A stretch of 64,000 nucleotides of DNA. Source: Streptomyces gilvus. GTDB taxonomy: Bacteria > Actinomycetota > Actinomycetes > Streptomycetales > Streptomycetaceae. Below are positions 51,114-60,204 of this stretch, in pieces. The stretch covers positions 1 through 64,000 of the forward strand of contig NZ_JAKWBE010000027.1 in assembly GCF_022513565.1 (NCBI RefSeq), written 5' to 3'. A model generated the notes under the pieces. The model searched no databases. It saw only the letters and a list, made by a program, of their open reading frames with translations, and was not told where the DNA came from. Positions within the stretch are counted from its first letter, which is position 1; every line of letters starts with the position of its first letter. Position numbers and translations under genes: made by a program.

Positions 51114-52667
51114 ATGAGCAGCAGCCCGCAGCCGACCTCCCCAGCACAGACCACCTCCCGAGCACCGGGCGGCGGCGGGAACGGCATGGCGCTGCTGGTC
51201 ATCGCGTCCTGCCAGCTGATGGTGGTCCTCGACATCACCATCGTGAACATCGCGCTGCCGCACATCCAGAGCGCGCTGGACTTCTCCACCACCAGCCTGT
51301 CCTGGGTGGTCAACGCATACACGTTGACCTTCGGCGGGCTGCTGCTGCTCGGCGGCCGCACCGGCGACATCCTCGGCAGACGGCGCATGTTCATCGTCGG
51401 GGTGCTGTTGTTCGCCGTCGCCTCCCTGCTCGGCGGCCTCGCCCAGAACTCCGGCGAACTGCTCGCCGCCCGCGCCCTGCAGGGCGTCGGCGGCGCGATC
51501 GCCTCACCGACCGCGCTCTCCCTGGTCAGCACCACCTTCCCGGAGGGCCCGGAACGCAACCGGGCCTTCGGTGTCTTCGCCGCCGTCTCCGCCGGCGGCG
51601 GCGCCATCGGACTGCTGGCCGGCGGCATGATCGTCGAGTGGCTGAACTGGCGCTGGGTGCTCTTCGTCAACGTCCCCATCGGCGTCCTCATCGCCCTCGC
51701 CGCGCCCCGCTGGATCAGGGAGTCCGAACGACATCCCGGCCACTTCGACATCGCCGGCGCGCTGACCTCGACCCTGGGCATGGTGCTGCTGGTGTACGGC
51801 TTCATCCGGGCCGCACAGGAGGGCTGGCGGGACGCGCTGACGCTGGCCTCGTTCGCCGGGGCCGTCGTCGTCCTGGCCGCGTTCATCCTGATCGAGCGGG
51901 GTTCGGTCCAGCCGATCACCCCCCTGCACATGTTCGCCGACCGCAACAGAGCGGGCACGTACGGCATGATGCTCAGCCTGGCCGCCGCGATCTTCGGCAT
52001 GTTCTTCTTCCTGACCCTCTTCGTGCAGGACGTGCTGAACTTCAGTCCGCTGCGGGCCGGACTCGCGTTCCTGCCGGTCAGCGCCGTCATCGCGGTCGGG
52101 GCAGGGCTCGCCTCGCGGTTCCTGCCCCGGTTCGGCCCCAAACCGTTCCTCGTGGTCGGCGCCCTGCTCGCGGCGGGCGGTCTGGCCTGGCTGACCCTGA
52201 CCGACGTGCACTCCACCTACGCCGGCAGCATCCTCGGCCCGATCCTCGTCTTCAGCCTGGGCATGGGCATGGAGTTCGTGTCGCTGACCCTGATGGCGCT
52301 GTCCAACGTCCCCGTCCAGGAGACCGGCGCCGCCTCCGGGCTCCTCAACGCCACCCAGCAGGTGGGCGGTTCGCTCGGTCTGTCCATCCTGGTCACCATG
52401 TTCGGCACGGCCAGCACCAACGAGGCCCACAAGCAGGTCCCGCTCTTCCTCGCCCAGGCGACCCCGGCCGAACGGCTGCGCTTCCGGCGCACCGGACAGC
52501 TCCCGAGCCCCTGGTCCGACCAGGTCCTCACCCATGGGATCTCCGCCGCGTTCGTCGTCGCGGCGATCTTCACCGTGGTCGCGGCGCTGATCGCGGTCGT
52601 CGTCATCCAGGTCCGCCCCTCCGACCTGGAACGACTCCAGGGCGGCATGGGCCCCGGCCCGGTCTGA
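51114..52667 (+). CDS. MFS exporter, DHA2 (EmrB/QacA) family, 14 helices
   Basis: 517 residues. DHA2 motif D1 near the start (LDITIVNIALPHIQSAL), motif A LGGRTGDILGRRRMF, motif C-like GAIGLLAGGMIVEWLNWRWVLFVNVPIG. About 14 membrane helices are predictable. These carriers extrude drugs or secondary metabolites by proton antiport. It is on the same strand as the kinase, 87 bp away, but probably has its own promoter. A terminator-like hairpin follows at 52692-52718. Confidence 0.88.
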   Translation: MSSSPQPTSPAQTTSRAPGGGGNGMALLVIASCQLMVVLDITIVNIALPHIQSALDFSTTSLSWVVNAYTLTFGGLLLLGGRTGDILGRRRMFIVGVLLFAVASLLGGLAQNSGELLAARALQGVGGAIASPTALSLVSTTFPEGPERNRAFGVFAAVSAGGGAIGLLAGGMIVEWLNWRWVLFVNVPIGVLIALAAPRWIRESERHPGHFDIAGALTSTLGMVLLVYGFIRAAQEGWRDALTLASFAGAVVVLAAFILIERGSVQPITPLHMFADRNRAGTYGMMLSLAAAIFGMFFFLTLFVQDVLNFSPLRAGLAFLPVSAVIAVGAGLASRFLPRFGPKPFLVVGALLAAGGLAWLTLTDVHSTYAGSILGPILVFSLGMGMEFVSLTLMALSNVPVQETGAASGLLNATQQVGGSLGLSILVTMFGTASTNEAHKQVPLFLAQATPAERLRFRRTGQLPSPWSDQVLTHGISAAFVVAAIFTVVAALIAVVVIQVRPSDLERLQGGMGPGPV

Positions 52668-52691
52668 GACCGTCCTCGTCAGGATTTTCCC

Positions 52692-52718
52692 GCCCCCCAT
52701 GTCACAGACACGGGGGGC
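52692..52718 (+). terminator. terminator hairpin after the MFS exporter
   Basis: GCCCCCC (52692-52698) pairs with GGGGGGC (52712-52718), and TGTC (52700-52703) with GACA (52707-52710), around one A.C mismatch and the loop ACA. It lies between the MFS stop and the epimerase start. Confidence 0.7.
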
Positions 52719-52769
52719 TGTCTCGTCCACAGGGCAGAGACAATTCCAGGAACGGGAAGGGTGATCGTC

Positions 52770-53693
52770 GTGCGGGTGTTCGTGGCAGGTGGGACGGGGG
52801 TCCTGGGACGGCGGCTGATACCGCAGCTCGTCGCCCGGGGCCATCAGGTAACGGCAACGACGACCAACGCGGCCAAACTGGGGCTGCTGGCGGAGCTCGG
52901 CGCGGACGGCGTCGTTATGGACGGCCTGGACGCGGCCTCCGTCGGCGAGGCGGTGGCCACGGCACGGCCGGACGCGATCGTGCACCAGATGACCGGGCTC
53001 GGCGCCGGTGAACCCGACATGAAGCACTTCGACCGGTTCTTCGCCACCACCAACCGGCTGCGCACCGAGGGCACGGACCATCTGCTGGCCGCCGCCGAGG
53101 CGACCGGCGTGTCCACCTTCGTCGCGCAGAGCTTCGGCAGCTTCAACGGCATCCGCGAGGGCGGCTGGATCAAGACCGAGGACGACCCGCTCGACCCGAT
53201 GACGGGCACGGTGCTGCGCCCGATGATCGAGGCGGTCAACCACCTCGAGGACGTGGTCGTGCGGGCCGGCGGCGCCGTCCTGCGCTACGGCGCGTTCTAC
53301 GGACCGGACGCCATCGACGACCAGGTCGAGCTGGTCCGCAGGCGGAAGTTCCCGCTCGTGGGACGCGGCACCGGACACAGCTCGTGGATCCACCTCGACG
53401 ACGCCGCCCACGCCACCGTCCTGGCCGTCGAACAGCACGCGAAGGGCGTCTACTGCATCGTCGACGACGAACCGGCCCCGGCCGCCGAATGGCTGCCCCA
53501 CCTCGCGGCCGTCGCGGGCGCCAAGCCGCCGATGCGGGTGCCGAAGTGGCTGGCGCGGCTGCTCGCGGGAGACCTGCCGGTGATCATGATGCTGGAGGGC
53601 CGCGGCTTCTCCAACGCCAAGGCCAGGCGCGAACTGGGCTGGGAGCCGCGCCACCCCTCGTGGCGCCAGGGATTCAAGGAGGAGCTGGCGTGA
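52770..53693 (+). CDS. NAD(P)-dependent epimerase/SDR-type protein, ECF41 partner
   Basis: 307 residues. Rossmann motif VFVAGGTGVLGRRLIPQL at the N-terminus; a Tyr/Ser-type extended-SDR core with VAQSFGSFNG and LRYGAFYGPD. GTG 52770 lies after GGGAAGG with normal spacing; GTG 52761 is too close to it. It is translationally coupled to the ECF41 sigma factor (GTGA overlap). Epimerase-like proteins are one of the three recurrent enzyme types found beside ECF41 genes. Confidence 0.85.
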   Translation: MRVFVAGGTGVLGRRLIPQLVARGHQVTATTTNAAKLGLLAELGADGVVMDGLDAASVGEAVATARPDAIVHQMTGLGAGEPDMKHFDRFFATTNRLRTEGTDHLLAAAEATGVSTFVAQSFGSFNGIREGGWIKTEDDPLDPMTGTVLRPMIEAVNHLEDVVVRAGGAVLRYGAFYGPDAIDDQVELVRRRKFPLVGRGTGHSSWIHLDDAAHATVLAVEQHAKGVYCIVDDEPAPAAEWLPHLAAVAGAKPPMRVPKWLARLLAGDLPVIMMLEGRGFSNAKARRELGWEPRHPSWRQGFKEELA

Positions 53694-54625
53694 GTCGCGC
53701 GGAGGAGTTCGAGGAACTGCGGCCGCTGCTGTTCGCGATCGCCTACCGCATCCTCGGCAGCGTCAGCGAGGCGGAGGACGCCGTCCAGGACACCTGGCTG
53801 CGCTGGGAGCGCACCCCGACCCTGCCGAGATCGACCAAGGCGTATCTCTCGGCCGTGGTCACCCGGATCTCCGTCGACGTGCTGCGCTCGGCCCGGGTCC
53901 GGCGCGAGGAGTACGTCGGCCCCTGGTTCCCCGAGCCGCTGCTCACCGACCCCTACGAGGACCCCGAACGCTCGGCGGAGCTGTCGGACTCGCTGTCGAT
54001 GGCGGCGCTGCTGCTGCTCGAACGGCTCTCCCCGCTGGAGCGCGCCGTGTTCGTGCTGCGGGAGGTGTTCGGCTTCGGCTTCCCGGAGATCGCCTCGGCC
54101 GTCGACCGGTCCGAGACGGCGTGCCGGCAGCTCGCGGTGCGGGCACGGCGGCACATGGACGCGGGCCGGCCGCGCTTCGAGGCCGACCGCAAGGAGCGCG
54201 AGGAACTCGCCGAGCGGTTCTTCGGCGCCTTCCGGGAGGGCGACGTCGACGGGCTGCGGGAGCTGCTCGCCGCCGACGTCCAGCTGGTCGGCGACGGCGG
54301 CGGCAAGGCGCCCGCGCTGGCCAACGCCGTCCGCGGCCCGGAGAACGTGGCCCGGCTGATCTCCTCGTTCGTGTCGATGTGCGTCGCGACGGGTGTCGTG
54401 GCCGAGCCGCACCAGGTGAACGGCCAGCCCGGCGTGCTCTTCCGCGACCGGGACGGCAAGGTCGTGAGCATCCTGGCCCTGGACATCCTCGGCGGCCGGA
54501 TCCAGACGATCCGCGGGGTCGTCAACCCGGACAAGCTCGGGCACCTCGGCCCGGTGGCGGACGTGTGGGCGCTCAAGGACGAGGCGATGCGGACGCGCCG
54601 GCGCCAGCCCGACCCCACGGGCTGA
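53690..54625 (+). CDS. sigJ: ECF41-family RNA polymerase sigma factor (SigJ-like)
   Basis: 311 residues: sigma-2 (LRPLLFAIAYRILGSVSEAEDAVQDTWLRW), sigma-4 (LSPLERAVFVLREVFGFGFPEIASAVDRSETACRQL), and a SnoaL-like C-terminal domain of about 110 residues. ECF41 hallmarks are present: PWFPEPL in the linker (WLPEP-like), DGGGK, and NPDKL near the end. In this group the C-terminal domain replaces an anti-sigma factor. It starts at GTG 53690 inside the epimerase stop. Targets usually include the partner enzyme's own promoter. Confidence 0.9.
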   Translation: MSRAEEFEELRPLLFAIAYRILGSVSEAEDAVQDTWLRWERTPTLPRSTKAYLSAVVTRISVDVLRSARVRREEYVGPWFPEPLLTDPYEDPERSAELSDSLSMAALLLLERLSPLERAVFVLREVFGFGFPEIASAVDRSETACRQLAVRARRHMDAGRPRFEADRKEREELAERFFGAFREGDVDGLRELLAADVQLVGDGGGKAPALANAVRGPENVARLISSFVSMCVATGVVAEPHQVNGQPGVLFRDRDGKVVSILALDILGGRIQTIRGVVNPDKLGHLGPVADVWALKDEAMRTRRRQPDPTG

Positions 54626-54634
54626 GCGCACCGC

Positions 54635-55060
54635 TCAGGACGCGGACGTGCCGCCCCACTCCTCCGGGGCCACGTCCGCCAGCGTCTGGGAGAACGTCCA
54701 GTGGTGGCCGGCCGGGTCCTCGGCCGAGTACTGGCGCTCGCCGTACTCGAAGTCGGTCGGCTCCATGAGGATCCGGGCGCCGTGCGCGCGGGCCCGCTCG
54801 CAGTGCGCCCGGGCGTCCTCCACGCGGACCATGACCGAGTGCGTGACCTCGCCGGAGCGCGGGGGACGGCGGTCCTGCCGGACGTCCCCGATGATCACCG
54901 CACCGTCGCCGACCGTGAGCTGGGAGCGGTGGTCCTCGCCGATGCGCACCCGCTCGGTGAACCCGAAGGCCTCGCCGAGCCAGGCGACGGCGGCCCGCAC
55001 GTCGGGATAGATCAGGACGGGGATGACCGTCGCGGAGGGGATGGAGCGGTTCGGCCTCAT
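54635..55060 (-). CDS. VOC family protein (glyoxalase/bleomycin-resistance fold)
   Basis: 141 residues: IPVLIYPDVRAAVAWLGEAFGF, HSVMVRVEDARAHCERARAHGARILMEPTDFEYGERQYSAEDPAGHHWTF. This resembles the PhnB-like/VOC group that often acts on or binds small molecules. Its ATG overlaps the stop of the LuxR gene (ATGA), so the two are coupled. It converges on sigJ with nine bases between. Confidence 0.82.
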   Translation of the reverse strand: MRPNRSIPSATVIPVLIYPDVRAAVAWLGEAFGFTERVRIGEDHRSQLTVGDGAVIIGDVRQDRRPPRSGEVTHSVMVRVEDARAHCERARAHGARILMEPTDFEYGERQYSAEDPAGHHWTFSQTLADVAPEEWGGTSAS

Positions 55061-55905
55061 GACTGGCTCCCGGCGTTCGTGTCCCGTGGCGCGGAGGGCG
55101 CGGGCACCAGGCCGAGCCGCTGGGCCCGCAGCACCGTACTGATGCGGTCGCGTGTGCCCAGTTTGCGGTAGATCTTCTCGACGTGCTTGTGCACCGTGCG
55201 ATCCGATATGCCGAGGCGTCGGCCGATCGCGGCCGCGGTCAGCGCGTCCGCCAGCAGCACCAGGACCGCCGTCTCGCGGGGCGTCAACCCGCAGTCCGGG
55301 GCCGCCGTGGGGTCGGTCGAACGCCGGTGGCGTTCCAGGAGCTGCCGCTGCTGTTCCACGGCGGCCAGCAGCGGCTGGAGCTGGGCCGCCAGCCGGAGAT
55401 GGTCGTCGGTGAAGTCCGTGCCGGAGCGGTAGACCATGCACCCGGTGACCGGGGTCGTCGTTCCGGGCAGCGGGATCGCCAGGACGTGGTCGGCGGCCAT
55501 GAGGTCGCCGATCAGCTCCGCGGTGGGGCTCGACGACCAGGCCCGGCCCGCCGCCCGGCGCGCGGTCAGCGGGGTCCGGTCCGGGCCGGAGGAGTACAGG
55601 GGCGCGAACGGGTAGCCCTCCCGCAGCAGGCCCACGGCCTCGTCCCCGAGCACGGCGAACTCGGCGGCGACCGCGGGGGGCATACCGACCGCGCCCCCGG
55701 ACTCGGTCCAGTCGTCCAGCTTGTAGATCAGGCTCTCGCCGTCGCACAGGCCGGGCAGGGCGTCCGCGAGCATCGGCCACAGGCGCTCGGGGTCCCGTTC
55801 GTGCAGGGCCGCGACCGCCACCGACAGCATGCGTTCCTGCGCCCCGACCGACACCTGTGCCACGTTCCCACTCCGCTCGTGCGCCGCGTACGCAGTTGTA
55901 CCCAT
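55057..55905 (-). CDS. LuxR-family regulator (GAF-like N-terminus, C-terminal HTH)
   Basis: 282 residues. C-terminal LuxR HTH: GLTPRETAVLVLLADALTAAAIGRRLGISDRTVHKHVEKIYRKLGTRDRISTVLRAQRLG, with the full recognition helix. The N-terminal 200 residues resemble a small sensor domain with a weak GAF character. No receiver-domain Asp is seen, so it is not a classical response regulator. It is coupled to the VOC gene, which may be its target. Confidence 0.85.
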   Translation of the reverse strand: MGTTAYAAHERSGNVAQVSVGAQERMLSVAVAALHERDPERLWPMLADALPGLCDGESLIYKLDDWTESGGAVGMPPAVAAEFAVLGDEAVGLLREGYPFAPLYSSGPDRTPLTARRAAGRAWSSSPTAELIGDLMAADHVLAIPLPGTTTPVTGCMVYRSGTDFTDDHLRLAAQLQPLLAAVEQQRQLLERHRRSTDPTAAPDCGLTPRETAVLVLLADALTAAAIGRRLGISDRTVHKHVEKIYRKLGTRDRISTVLRAQRLGLVPAPSAPRDTNAGSQS

Positions 55906-56181
55906 ACCGGCGACGTCCAGCCTGCCTCAGACTGCAACGGAGCAACAAGGACGTTCACGGATGTACTCCAGCACAACGGCGCACCAGCGGCCGCGGCGGG
56001 GAGACCCGGCGGTTCGGTGGGGGACAGCCGGTGCTCCCCGAGGCCCGGGCCCGTGCGGGCCGCCGGAGCGGGGGACCGGCGGCCCGTCGCGGGTTCGAGC
56101 ACCTCGGACTCCGCGAGCCCGGTGGCATCCGCGGCGCGGGGTGCTGGATCCCGAGCAGCGGACCGGTGGCTTCGCCATCCT

Positions 56182-57429
56182 TCACCAGCGAGGCAGCCTC
56201 AGCTCGTACTCCGGTTGCACGCGCCGCATGTAACCCGTGTCGTCGCGGCTGCGCACCCCCGACTCCACATACCGCCGGTGCAGGCGCTCCAGGGCGTCGT
56301 GGTCGAGTTCCACGCCCAGGCCCGGCCCGGTCGGCACCGCCACCTCTCCGTCGCGGATCTCCAGCACGCCGGGGAGGATCACGTCGTCGGCGGAGTTCCA
56401 CGGATAGTGGGTGTCGCAGGAGTGGTCGAGGTTGGGGATGGCGGCCGCGACATGGGTCATCGCGGCGAGACTGATCCCCAGGTGCGAGTTGGAGTGCATG
56501 GACAGCGCGATCCCGAACGCCTCGCACACAGCGGCCAGTTCACGGGTGCGGCGCAGTCCGCCCCAGTAGTGGTGGTCGGTGAGCAGCACCTGGACCGCGT
56601 TCTGCTCGATCGCCGGCCGCAGGTGCTCCCAGGCGATCACGCACATGTTGGTCGCCAGCGGCAGCGGCGAGTCCTTCGCCACCTGGGCCATCCCGGCAAT
56701 GGTCGGGGTCGGGTCCTCCAAGTACTCCAGCACGCCGTCCAGTTGGCGGGCGACGTAGGCGGAGGTCTCCACGGTCCAGGCCGTGTTGGGGTCCAGCCGC
56801 AGCGGCTGCCCGGGGAAGGCCTCCGCCAGCGCGCGGATCGCCGCGATCTCCTCGTCCGGCGGGAAGACCCCGCCCTTCAGCTTGAACGACCGGAAACCGT
56901 AGCGCTGTTGCATCAGCCGGGCCTGCTCCACGATCCCCGCGGGATCCAGCGCCGCGCCCCAGTCGTCGCCGATCGCCGCCCGGCCGTCCAGGGCGGGGTG
57001 CTCGGCCCACTTGTAGAAGAGGTACGCGGCGAAGGGCACCGAGTCGCGGACCCTGCCGCCGAGCAGGTCGCTGACGGGCCGCCCCAGCAGCCTGCCCTGC
57101 GCGTCGAGGCAGGCGACCTCCACGGCCGAGGTGGTCCAGCCGCGCTCGTGGGAGCTGGGCACCGTCGGCAGCAGGACCTGGTCGATCGCCGCGCCGATGG
57201 CGGTCGTGTCGAAGACGTCCATGCCGACGACGACCTTCGCGGCGGCCTCGAGCCGCTCCAGCCGGGCGACTCCGCCCGGCGACTCGCCGAGGCCCACCGT
57301 GCCGTCCTCCAGGACGAGCTGGAGCACGATCCGCAGGGCGAGCGGCTCGTGGACGCCGTTGGAGTTGAGCAGGGGCGGGTCGCCGAAGGCGATCGGGGTG
57401 ACGATCAGTTCGCGGATCCTGGTGCTCAT
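56182..57429 (-). CDS. gudD: glucarate dehydratase (enolase superfamily)
   Basis: 415 residues. Enolase-superfamily GlucD signatures: SNGVHEPLALRIVLQL, SAVEVACLDAQGRLLGRPVSDLLGG, FRSFKLKGGVFPPDEE (base Lys), RLDPNTAWTVE (Asp metal ligand), YLEDPTP (Glu), TNMCVIAWEHL, and SMHSNSHLGISLAAM (catalytic His). It dehydrates D-glucarate to 5-keto-4-deoxyglucarate. Its start overlaps the kdgD stop, and it is the last gene of the aldarate operon. Confidence 0.9.
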   Translation of the reverse strand: MSTRIRELIVTPIAFGDPPLLNSNGVHEPLALRIVLQLVLEDGTVGLGESPGGVARLERLEAAAKVVVGMDVFDTTAIGAAIDQVLLPTVPSSHERGWTTSAVEVACLDAQGRLLGRPVSDLLGGRVRDSVPFAAYLFYKWAEHPALDGRAAIGDDWGAALDPAGIVEQARLMQQRYGFRSFKLKGGVFPPDEEIAAIRALAEAFPGQPLRLDPNTAWTVETSAYVARQLDGVLEYLEDPTPTIAGMAQVAKDSPLPLATNMCVIAWEHLRPAIEQNAVQVLLTDHHYWGGLRRTRELAAVCEAFGIALSMHSNSHLGISLAAMTHVAAAIPNLDHSCDTHYPWNSADDVILPGVLEIRDGEVAVPTGPGLGVELDHDALERLHRRYVESGVRSRDDTGYMRRVQPEYELRLPRW

Positions 57430-58334
57430 GCGGCGACCACCTCCAGGCCGTGGGCGATGAGTTCCGTCAGCCGGGCCATGTGCTCCGGTGTCGGGTCGAG
57501 CAGCGGCGCCCGTACGCCGCCCACGTCCAGACCGCGTACGGTGACCCCGGCCTTGATCAGCGCCACGGCGTATCCGGGCACCTCGTCGCGGAGCTGGACG
57601 AGCGGGCCGTAGAACTCGTCGAGGAGCGTGGTGACGAGCGTCTCGTCGCCCTCGGTCAGCGCCCGGTGGAAGGCCAGGGCGATCTCGGGCGCGAAGGCGA
57701 ACACCGCGGAGGAGTACAGCTCGACGCCGATGCCGCGGTAGGCGGGTGCGGTCATCTCGGCGGTGGGCAGTCCGTTGAAGAACTGGAAGTCCTCCGTGCC
57801 CGGTACGGCCCGCACGGCGCGCACGATCCGGTGCATCCGCTCGATGTCGCCGACGCCGTCCTTGAGCCCGACGACCCGGGGCAGGGCCGCGATCTCGGCG
57901 GCCGTCGCCTCGGTCAGCCGGGTCGTGCCGCGCTGGTAGAAGATCACCGGCAGGTCGCTCGCGCCGGACACCTCCTCGACGTACCGCACCAGACCCCGCT
58001 GCGGCGCGCTGACCAGGTACGGCGGCAGCAGCAGGATGCCGTCGGCGCCGGCCCGGCGGATGCGGGCGGCCTGGTCGCGGGCGACCGGCGGTGGTCCGCC
58101 GGCGGCGGCCAGCACCGGCACCCGGCCGTCCACCGCCTCGACGGCGATCCGGGTGGCCCGCTCGATCTCCTCGGCGGTCAGGGCGTGGAACTCGCCGGTG
58201 CCGCAGGCGACGAACACGCCGCCCGCGCCGGCCGCGACACCGGACTCGATGTGCCGCGCGAGCCGTTCCCCGTCCAGCGAGCCGTCCGGGGCGAACGGTG
58301 TGACCGGGAAGAACAGCACTCCGTGGAACTTCAT
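57426..58334 (-). CDS. kdgD: 5-dehydro-4-deoxyglucarate dehydratase
   Basis: 302 residues, DapA/NAL superfamily barrel: FPVTPFAPDGSLD, GTGEFHALTAEE, VIFYQRGTTRL (catalytic Tyr), and VVGLKDGVGDIERM (Schiff-base Lys). KdgD converts the GudD product to alpha-ketoglutarate semialdehyde with loss of CO2 and water. The semialdehyde dehydrogenase that completes the pathway is not in the window. It is ATGA-coupled to gudD and follows the permease genes. Confidence 0.9.
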   Translation of the reverse strand: MKFHGVLFFPVTPFAPDGSLDGERLARHIESGVAAGAGGVFVACGTGEFHALTAEEIERATRIAVEAVDGRVPVLAAAGGPPPVARDQAARIRRAGADGILLLPPYLVSAPQRGLVRYVEEVSGASDLPVIFYQRGTTRLTEATAAEIAALPRVVGLKDGVGDIERMHRIVRAVRAVPGTEDFQFFNGLPTAEMTAPAYRGIGVELYSSAVFAFAPEIALAFHRALTEGDETLVTTLLDEFYGPLVQLRDEVPGYAVALIKAGVTVRGLDVGGVRAPLLDPTPEHMARLTELIAHGLEVVAA

Positions 58335-58357
58335 GTCTCCCTACTGACTTCGGTGGT

Positions 58358-59302
58358 TCAGCCCTTGGTGGCCCCGGCGGCGATGCCGGTGACCAACGAG
58401 CGCTGGAGGAGCAGATAGACGATCAGGCTGGGCAGCAGGGCGATGACCGCACCGGCCAGCACGACCCCGGAGCCGACCTGGGGGTCGCTGCGCAGGATGG
58501 ACAGGGCGACGGTGACCGTGTAGTCGGTGGGGTCCTTGGCGGCGATCAGCGGCAGCAGGTACTGGTCCCAGATCATGATGAAACCGAGCACGCCGGCCAC
58601 GCCGAGCGCGGGCCTGCACAGCGGCAGGACGATCTGCCACAGCAGCCGCAGTTCGCCCACACCGTCGATGCGGGCCGCCTCCTCGATCTCGGTGGGGATG
58701 TCCTTCATGAACTCGGTCAGCATCATCACCGAGAAGCCCCAGGCGCCCAGCGGAAGGATCACCGCCCACGCCGTGCCCTTCAGGTCCAGCCCCAGCACCG
58801 GGACATGACCGAGGACCAGGGACAGCGGGATCGCGATGACCTCCTCGGGGAGCATCATCGTCAGCATGAACAGGGTCAGGACCAGGGCCTGTCCGCGGAA
58901 CCGGTGCCGGGCGAGGGCGTAGGCGGCGAGCACCGAGACCACGAGCTGGAGCAGGAGTCCGCCGCCGGCGATGACCAGCGAGTTGGTGAAGTAGTCCCAG
59001 ATGCCGCGCTCACCGGCCACCTTGACGTTCAGCAGGGTGGGGTGGTGCGGGAGGAACGACAGCGAGGAGCCGCTGGGGTTCCTGCTGAACGCGCCCGACA
59101 GGATGGTCAGGAAGGGCGCGGCGAAGATCGCCAGCGCGATCACGCAGAGCAGGATCCGCAGGGCCAGGCCGAACCCGGGCCGGTCGCTCCAGCCGAGGGC
59201 CGTGTCGAAGCGGGCCGGCGTGGAGCGCTGCTTCCCGGACGGCCGGCCGAGGGCGGCGCCCGGCGCGGGTGTGCGGACGGGGTCGATGGCGGGGGCGCTC
59301 AT
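58358..59302 (-). CDS. CUT1 ABC importer permease (MalG-type)
   Basis: 314 residues, six helices, with the EAA loop MKDIPTEIEEAARIDGVGELRLLWQIVLPLCRPAL (EAA-x3-G-x9-I-x-LP). ATG 59302 overlaps the upstream permease stop. With the partner permease and binding protein it should import the aldarate, D-glucarate or galactarate, consumed by GudD/KdgD. No ATPase gene lies in the operon; Streptomyces CUT1 importers often share MsiK. Confidence 0.87.
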   Translation of the reverse strand: MSAPAIDPVRTPAPGAALGRPSGKQRSTPARFDTALGWSDRPGFGLALRILLCVIALAIFAAPFLTILSGAFSRNPSGSSLSFLPHHPTLLNVKVAGERGIWDYFTNSLVIAGGGLLLQLVVSVLAAYALARHRFRGQALVLTLFMLTMMLPEEVIAIPLSLVLGHVPVLGLDLKGTAWAVILPLGAWGFSVMMLTEFMKDIPTEIEEAARIDGVGELRLLWQIVLPLCRPALGVAGVLGFIMIWDQYLLPLIAAKDPTDYTVTVALSILRSDPQVGSGVVLAGAVIALLPSLIVYLLLQRSLVTGIAAGATKG

Positions 59303-60204
59303 CGCACGTCTCCCCTCTTGCGGAGGTAGTTGACCGTGACGGTGAGCAGCAGCGTCACGCACAGCAGTACGACGGAGGCCGCGGAGGCGCCGCCGATGTC
59401 GTTCCGGGTGAAGCCCAGGGTGTAGGCGCGGGTCATCCAGACGTCCGTCGACCCGGCCGGACCGCCGCCGGTGAGGACGTAGACCTCCGTGAACACGCGC
59501 AGCCCGCGGATGGCGGCGAGCGTGAGCACGATGCTCATGGCGGGGCGGATCGCCGGCAGCGTGATGTGGCGCAGCCGCTGCCACAGGGAGACGCCGTCCA
59601 TCGCCGCCGCCTCGTACAACGAGCGGTCCACGCCCGCGAGTCCGGCGAGGATGATCACCATGTTGTACGGGGCGGCCATCCAGATGCCCATCACCATGGT
59701 CGCCCACAGCGCGGTGTCCGGGTTGTCGAGGAAGGCCACCGGGCCGATGCCGAGGAAGCCCAGGGCGCCGTTGACCAGGCCGCCGGAGGTCGGGTAGTAC
59801 AACAGCCGCCACAGCTCGCCCACGACCGCGGTCGCGGTGACCACGGGCAGGAACACGGCCGTCCGCACGAGCTTCAGCGAACGTGCCTGGCCCTCCAGCA
59901 GCAGGGCCAGCAGAAAGCCGACGACGATCGCGCCGAGCGAGATGCCCAGGCCCAGCAGGAGGGTGTGGCTCACCGCCTCCTGGAAGCGGTGGTCGCTCAG
60001 CACGCGCGTGTAGTTGTCGAGGCCGACCCACTTGTCGCCGAGGAAGGGCCGCACCTTGAAGAAGCTGAGCCAGATGCCCTTGCCCATCGGCAGGAACTTG
60101 AAGACGAGGGCGAGCAGCAGTCCCGGGGCAAGGAACAGCCAGGGCAGTACGGCCTGCTTGGGGAACCCTCGGCGCCGCGGGGGCGCGGTCACGGTAGCGG
60201 TCAT
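59299..60204 (-). CDS. CUT1 ABC importer permease (MalF-type)
   Basis: 301 residues. Membrane helices with the EAA loop LYEAAAMDGVSLWQRLRHITLPAIRPAM, and WLFLAPGLLLALVFKFLPMGKGIWLSFF near the N-terminus, typical of sugar-importer MalF-like subunits. The gene overlaps the binding-protein stop at one end and the MalG-type permease start at the other, so all three are translationally coupled. Confidence 0.87.
   Translation of the reverse strand: MTATVTAPPRRRGFPKQAVLPWLFLAPGLLLALVFKFLPMGKGIWLSFFKVRPFLGDKWVGLDNYTRVLSDHRFQEAVSHTLLLGLGISLGAIVVGFLLALLLEGQARSLKLVRTAVFLPVVTATAVVGELWRLLYYPTSGGLVNGALGFLGIGPVAFLDNPDTALWATMVMGIWMAAPYNMVIILAGLAGVDRSLYEAAAMDGVSLWQRLRHITLPAIRPAMSIVLTLAAIRGLRVFTEVYVLTGGGPAGSTDVWMTRAYTLGFTRNDIGGASAASVVLLCVTLLLTVTVNYLRKRGDVR

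Noticed and set aside
51504-53654. A 716-codon minus-strand frame across the MFS and epimerase genes
   Set aside because: It is antisense to two well-supported proteins and has no recognisable domain.
55906-56181. Small gene between the LuxR regulator and gudD
   Set aside because: Frames here are Arg/Pro/Gly-rich in all directions, without a ribosome site or recognisable domain.
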